Below, piece after piece: positions 58,620 through 64,000 of a stretch of 64,000 bases of DNA; position 1 is the first letter of the stretch; every line of letters starts with the position of its first letter. Source of the DNA: Myotis daubentonii (taxonomy: Eukaryota; Chordata; Mammalia; Chiroptera; Vespertilionidae); assembly GCF_963259705.1 (NCBI RefSeq), contig NC_081844.1, positions 24,940,294 through 25,004,293 of the forward strand. Reading direction: 5' to 3'. Below the pieces are notes generated by a model. The model was given only the letters and a program-made list of their open reading frames with translations. It was not told where the DNA came from and did no database searches. A program made the translations under genes and the position numbers.

Positions 58620-60239
58620 TAAATACTTGTTTGTCACCATTTTTTTTTCTTTATGCTTGTGCTCCTTCTTGCCTTTCTATTTATTCATTTTGCAGCAGTC
58701 CCTTTAGCATTTATTGCATTGCTGGCTTGGTGGTAATAAACTTTCTTAGCCCTTTTTTGTCTGTGAAGATCCTGATTCCACCTTCAATTTTGAATAATAG
58801 CCTTGCTGGGTATAGTATTCTGAGATTCAGTCCCTTGTTTTGCATCACTTTGTATATTTTATTCTATTCCCTTCTGGCCTGATGTGTTTCTGTAGAGAAA
58901 TCAGTTAATATTCTAATGGGAGATCCCTTGTAGTTAACTTTCTGTCTCTCTGGCAGCCTTTAAAATTTTTACTTTGTGATTGATGTTTGCCAATTTAATT
59001 ATGATGTGTCTTGGTGTCGGTCTTTTCGGGTTCATCTTGTTTGGGACTCAATGTGCTTCTTGGACTTGTGTGGTTTTTCTTCCCAACATCAGGGAAATTT
59101 TCTGTCATTATTTCTTCAAACATGTTTTCTATTCCTTGCTCTACATCCTCTCCTTCTGGTGTCCCTATTATGAAAATGTTGTTTCGTGTTGTCCCAAAGG
59201 TCTCTTAGGCTCTCCTCCTGCTTTTTAAGTTTTCTTTCTAGGTGCTGTTGTGTTTGTGTGTTTTTTCCTACCTTGTCTTCTAATTCACTGATGTGGTCCT
59301 CAGCCTCTTCTAGGCTACTGTTTAAGCCTTCCATTGTGTTCTTTATTGCAGCTAGGTCATTCTTCACTTCCTCTTGGTTCCTTTTCATGTTGGTGACATT
59401 TTAATTCAGCTCCTTATAATTCTCATTGAGTTGTGTGTGTATTTGGGATCTAGTTGTTTGAGAATCCCTATAACCATTACTGTGAATTCTTTCTCTGACA
59501 TGTTACTTGCCTCCATTTCATTCAGTTCCCTTTCTGGTCATCTCTTTTTCTTTCCTTTGGGGATTGTTTTTTTGTCTCCCCATTTTTTGCTGTAACGTTT
59601 TCATTGTTTCTATGTCTTAGATCCAACTGCTTTGTTACCAAGGTTCTTTGGGGGGGGGGTGCTATGTAGTTTGTGATTTTGGGTCCCAGGGGTGTGTTGT
59701 CTCAGTTCTCTTGGTCTTGGTGATCTAGCGGAGCTCCCTGCTTGAGCTATTTGGGTTCTCTTGGTGTATTTGAGTCTTGAATGTTAGTTTATTATTTGTG
59801 GATGAAGTCTTGTCATGGATTGGCAATGTGATTCACCCCCAGTTTCATTGTGCAAGCTGTTTTGGATGTGATTGTGGTTCCAGCTTTTGTGGAAGGGGTT
59901 GCCTGAGGTCTCACTAGTATGTGCTCACTGAGGGTGCCCAGAGTCCACGGCCTGGGAGGAAGGAGTATCGGGATCTGACGGTCAGGTACTGTGACATTGG
60001 CTGGTGTTGTGTGACTTGCTGGAGTAGTGTCACTCTGCAACTCAATATGAGTGTCCCAGAGCCCGTGACAGTGTGGGGCAGGTGTCTCACAGTCTGTGGT
60101 TGAGGCAGTGGGAATCTGGCAAAAGTGATTTCCCTCTCTGATTCACAAGGGGGCTCAGGAGCCAGCAGCTGGGGATGTGGGCATCTCATAGACTGTGGCT
60201 GAAACATTGTGACCTTGTCCAGGGAGGCAAGTCCTCAGT

Positions 60240-60860
60240 AACTTACCAAGGTGTCCAGAGGTAGGTGGCCAGGAGGGGGATGTTGTGGATCCTGCTGAGG
60301 GAGCCGTGTGTCCTTGGTTGGAGAGGCACACACCAAGTGGCAGCTCACAGAGTGTCCCAGGAGCCATCTGTCGGGGGTGTGGGTTCATGGGGCCCACACA
60401 CTGGATCGGAGCGGTTATGGTGTGCCTCCAGCCCCATGAAGGGAGAAGTCCAAGTTTCTACTTTGGAAGATGTGTGCCCTTGGTTGGACATGTGCGCCCA
60501 GCAGCTGCTTACCGTGGTGCCCAGGAGCTGTCTGCCAGGGTCATGGGCTCAGGAGGGCCCACACACTGATACCACATGACCGTGGTGTCTGTGCGTAGAC
60601 AGGCGGGGAGTGGGAAGATCAAGTTTCTGTTTCTGGGGCCATGTGTCTTTGTTTGGATACAAGTGTGCCCAGCAGGGGCTCACAGAGGCACCCAGGAGCC
60701 AGCTGTGGGGCGGTGGGCTCAGGAGGCCTGTGCACTGAGAAGGCACAACTGAGGTGTCCAGAGGTTGGCAGCCAGGGAGGGGGAAATCACACTTCTTGCT
60801 GAAGGAGCTGTGCAACCTTGGTGGTGGATGTCCTAGTGTCTGAAGGTCTGTGGGCAGGGA
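60240..60860. repeat. Repeated units in L1 5' UTR
   Basis: About four imperfect 150-190-bp units, each with 'cccaggagc...', 'gggctcaggagg' and 'cacacactg'. They resemble the monomer-type promoters known from some other mammalian L1s. Confidence 0.65.
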
Positions 60861-61190
60861 AGCAGGATTTTGGCTGGTGTGGCTGCAGGGTTGTGAGCAG
60901 TGTAGAAGGCCAGTCTGGCTGGCAGTGCTGATGAGTTCCTAGAGGAGGCTGCTCTCACCTTCAAGATGGTGTGGGCTCTGTGCCCAAGCCCCATAGCTCG
61001 GGGAGTGCTCAAAGTGGTGGTATATGCTCCCTGTCCAGGAGAGCCTGGTCTGCCAGCCTCTGATACTCCTACTGGATTTAACTGTCCCTCACTCACACAC
61101 ACACCACACACATCCACACACTCCCTTTTCACCCCCTCACTCACTCACACCCACTCTCTCACCTCCATCCTGCTAGCCGCCATCTTCAGA

Positions 61191-61651
61191 ATCCCACGTT
61201 AGCACTCTTGTTGAACACCTGCCGTGTGCCATGCTTGTTTAACTAAGTAAGCAAGAATCAGTGATCTGAAGCAAGGATTCACATTCAACTCAGTACCACA
61301 TATCTTACCTTTTCATCCACCTCTATCTCATAGTCACTCAGGACCACACAAGAAAAAGGCAAAAATGGGCAGAAATGATGTACATATTTAAGAATTAAAT
61401 GGAAGTATTGGCTAGCATTTTAGATTTAAGGAGGATCCCTGATATTTTCAGCACCCTCCACCAACTGTAAAAACAGTGATGAAAAACCATCATTGCATGG
61501 GATAATTCATGGCACTGATTACTAAGAAACACCAGTAGTTTAGATTTACCAAGTTCTTTTTACAATTTTTTTTAGACATAGAATGTTCTCTTACAGTTTC
61601 TCAGCTCTTCTTCCATCTTCCATTAAACACCTTGAGTCTTCTTTCCCATTT
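61191..61651. other. Intergenic, no gene seen
   Basis: AT-rich, no domain or RNA gene. No candidate for the missing terminal ADGRE2 exon could be defended. Confidence 0.45.
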
Positions 61652-61666
61652 AAAGGAGCCTACTAT

Positions 61667-61879
61667 GCCCACCTACTGTGGCTCGGTGCTTGAGCATTGA
61701 CCCATAAACCAAGAGGTCCTGGGTTCAATTCCCAGTCAGGGCACACTCCTAAGTTGCAGGTTTGATCCCCTGTAGGGAGAATGCAGGAAGCAGGCAATCA
61801 ATGTTTCTAGCTCTCTATCCCTCTACCTTCCTCACTCTCTCTCAAACAATAAAAACATATTTTAAAATATTTTTTTTCA
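61667..61879 (+). mobile_element. Ves SINE with 15-bp target-site duplication
   Basis: Head 'gctcggtgcttgagcattga', B-box-like 'gggttcaattcccagtcagg', tail AATAAAAACATATTTT. AAAGGAGCCTACTAT is duplicated at 61652-61666 and 61880-61894. Confidence 0.93.
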
Positions 61880-62155
61880 AAAGGAGCCTACTATACTCCC
61901 AGAAAGTCCTGTATATCTTTCACCTGTTCATCCATCCTCCACAAGCACTGGTTTCACTGTTGAATCTTCTATCCCTTCTCCATTTCTCAGCAAATATTCT
62001 TACCACATATTTCACAGAGAAAATCTGAACCACACATAAATTAGCATGCACTTTTTCCACATTGTCATATCATTCACACCATTTTCCTCTCTCTGAAGAC
62101 AACTTTCACCTTCACTTTGAATCCCATCATTCTTCTCTTATCAATTATCCTTACA

Positions 62156-62627
62156 CTAGAGGCCTGGTGCACAAAAACTTTGTGCACTCGAGGGGGGGGG
62201 GATGGTGTCCCTCAGCCTGGCCTGTGCCCTCTCACAGTCTGGAACCCCTCGGGGGATGACCACCTGCTGGCTTAGGCCCGGTCTCTGGGGGATTAGGCCA
62301 AAGCTGGCAGTCAGACATCCCTCTGGCACCCCAGTAGCCCTCGTGGGATGTCCACTTGCCAGTGGGGAGCAGGCCTAAGCTGCAGTTAGATATCCTTAGA
62401 GCGGCTGAGGAGGCAGGAGAGGCTCCCACCACCACCGCTGTACTGGCATCCATCAGCCTGGCTTGTGGCTGAGCAGAGCTCCCCCTGTGGGAGTGCAGTG
62501 AACACCAGGGGGCAGTTCTTGCATTGACCATCTGCCCCCTGGTGGTCAGTGTGTGTCATAGTGACCAGTCATTCTTAGTCATTCTGCTGTTAGGGTCAAT
62601 TTGCATATTACCCTTTTATTATATAGG
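62156..62627 (-). mobile_element. Helitron (HeliBat-like), complete
   Basis: Reverse 3' end CTAGAGGCCTGGTGCACAAA to reverse 5' end CCCTTTTATTATATAGGA. Includes the CCACCAGGGGGCAG / CTGCCCCCTGGTGG palindrome-type pair. Confidence 0.92.
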
Positions 62628-63070
62628 AGTGCCTGGCCAGCCTGGGTGAGGGACTGATGGGTGATTGCAGGCTGGCCACACTCCCTTCAGGATAGGGGTC
62701 CGCCCTGGGGTTACTAGCCAGCCTGGATGAGGGGCTGATGGCTGTTTCCAGGCTGGCCACAACCCCTTCAGGGTAGGGGTCCCTCCTGGGGTGCCAGGAC
62801 AGCCTGGGTGAGGGGCTGAGGGCTGTTAGCAGGCTGGCCACAGCCCCTTCAGGGTGGGGGTCCCTGCTGGGGTCCCTGGCCAGTCTGGGTGAGGGGCTGA
62901 GAGCCGTTTTCAGGCTGGCTAAGCCCCCACTGGGGACCCTCACCCCATGAAGGTTTGGCAAGCCTGGGCTAGGGGCAGAGGGCCATTTTCAGGCTGGCTA
63001 AGCCCCCCAGCGGGTACCCTCACCCCATGAGGTATGGCCAGCCTGGGTGAGGGGCTGATGGCAGTTTGCA
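62628..63070. repeat. Minisatellite, about 60-65-bp units
   Basis: About six to seven imperfect units of 'cagcctgggtgaggggctga', 'ggctgtttgcaggctggcca', 'ccccttcagggtgggggtcc'. The units resemble those inside the Helitron at 46.6-47.1 kb. They adjoin, but lie outside, the complete Helitron at 62,156-62,627. Confidence 0.85.
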
Positions 63071-63079
63071 TGAAATCAA

Positions 63080-63175
63080 TGTGTTTTTCTCACATCTCAC
63101 ATCAATGTTTCTCTCTGTCTTTCCCTCTCTCTTCCAATCTCTTAAAAATCAATGGAAAAATATCCTCAGATTAAC
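63080..63175 (+). mobile_element. Ves SINE 3' fragment
   Basis: 'acatcaatgtttctctctgt', 'ctttccctctctcttccaat', tail 'aaaaatcaatggaaaaat'. Confidence 0.65.
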
Positions 63176-63299
63176 AACAAAAGCATAAAACAATGTAAAG
63201 ACCCTTTGTCTAAGTATAGTCATATTCTGAGGTCCTGGGGGTTAGGATTTCCACATGAATTTTGAGGATATATAATTCAGCCAATAACAATGCTACAAC

Positions 63300-63615
63300 A
63301 TGTATGAATCTCTAACATATTCTAGGTACAAGAATTCAGACACAATGGTTATATATTGGAAAATTCTATTTATATGAAATATCCAGTATAGGTAAATCTG
63401 TGGAGACAGACAGTAGGTTGGTTTTTGCCAGGATTGGAAGAGGGTGATGGGAAATGACTACCTAATGAGCATGGAGTCTTCTTTGGGGTGATAGGAAAAG
63501 GTTTTAGAACTAGATAGAGGGATGAGTGCATATCACAAATGTACTAAATGCCACTAAATTGTACACCTTAAAATTATTTAATTTATGTTATGTGAATTTC
63601 ATATATTACATAAGT
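63300..63615 (+). mobile_element. Old L1 3' UTR fragment
   Basis: 'attctatttatatgaaatat', 'gtaggttggtttttgccagg' and 'aaattgtacaccttaaaatt' are typical plus-strand old L1 3' UTR text. Confidence 0.6.
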
Positions 63616-63899
63616 TTGTAATTTTGATATTAAATGAAAGTGTGTGTTTATGTGTGCGTAAAGAGATAGATCAATGTGGCAAAACAATAATTGCTGAAAG
63701 GTACATAGATGTTCCTCAAATTTCCATAGGTCTGAAATATTTCAAGTAAAAAATTTAGGAAAACTAAGAAAAGACTTGATGTTTTAATTATTATTTGTTT
63801 ATTTATTTTTAGCCATTTCCATCATTTTAGTTTTATCTCTTTCCCAGGTAAAAGGTGATGGATTGACAGCATAAAAGAGAAAATTAAGTCAATTCTAAG

Positions 63900-64000
63900 A
63901 AAACTAAAAGTGGGTCACTAAAGAAAAAGAGGTGAAATCACATGATTATTGTCCTTTTCTCTCTGACTTATTTCACTTATGATAGTACTCTCCTGATTGA
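63900..64000 (-). mobile_element. L1 3' UTR fragment, cut by window end
   Basis: 'ctctctgacttatttcactt' matches the reverse L1 3' UTR text at about 1,110. Confidence 0.5.

Larger units (their letters stand above)
57850..61190 (-). mobile_element. L1 5' half with tandemly repeated 5' UTR
   Basis: Minus-strand 5' end at about 61,190 (AAGATGGCGGC, YY1-type, 61176-61186 reversed). It is followed by a long 5' UTR with repeated units, ORF1 remnants (EVKNDLAAIKNTMEGLNSSL, EAEDHISELEDKVGKN, SLRDLWDN at 59,388-59,200) and the ORF2 endonuclease region to 57,850. A Helitron is inserted at 58,305. The rest of ORF2 and the 3' UTR are missing at the junction with the neighbouring L1. Confidence 0.75.

Overview
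The window is mammalian nuclear DNA, almost certainly from a vesper bat (Vespertilionidae). It holds at least nine HeliBat-type Helitron copies or fragments (5' TCCTATATAATAAAAG-like ends, 3' hairpin GTGCAC...GTGCAC then CTAG, inserted between A and T) and more than a dozen tRNA-derived Ves SINEs. It also has lineage-type L1s and non-autonomous hAT, mariner and pogo-like elements with recognisable target-site duplications. There is no bacterial, plasmid or CRISPR content. Genus cannot be fixed from the sequence alone.

Layout. 1-4.1 kb: repeats only (Helitron ends, L1 fragments, Ves SINEs). 4.15-9.05 kb and 13.9-16.7 kb: two diverged copies of one segment, each carrying an OR7-like olfactory receptor pseudogene on the minus strand plus an LTR-like block upstream of it. 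Copy A is also broken by a 1.9-kb L1-type element that has a 5' UTR, an open 282-codon ORF1 and a 3' end but no ORF2 (HAL1-like). 17-22.2 kb: L1 fragments and a 5'-complete minus-strand L1. 22.2-29.5 kb: a GC-richer segment of old repeats (L2, MIR), Ves SINEs, a mariner MITE and a Helitron.

29.6-53.5 kb: one apparently intact host gene on the plus strand, an adhesion GPCR of the ADGRE (EGF-TM7) group, best matched by ADGRE2/EMR2. I could place 18 coding exons. Their lengths add up to 2340 bp (780 codons) with every splice phase consistent and no stop. They encode a signal peptide, four EGF modules, a GAIN domain with an intact GPS (His-Leu|Ser), seven transmembrane segments and a short cytoplasmic tail. 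The very short terminal exon was not found. Neighbouring OR7 pseudogenes plus an ADGRE gene match the gene neighbourhood of human 19p13.1.

38.6-64 kb: the later introns and the 3' flank have been inflated by antisense L1s, Ves SINEs and Helitrons. One is a three-level nest (L1 > Helitron > pogo-like MITE), and one is an L1 carrying a hAT MITE with an 8-bp target duplication. The annotation therefore describes one working immune-type receptor gene, two dead olfactory receptor genes, and a dense, datable record of bat transposon activity. I did not find evidence for a wholly new molecular system. The most unusual items are the ORF1-only element, a GC-AG intron, and a calcium-ligand substitution in EGF3 of the receptor.
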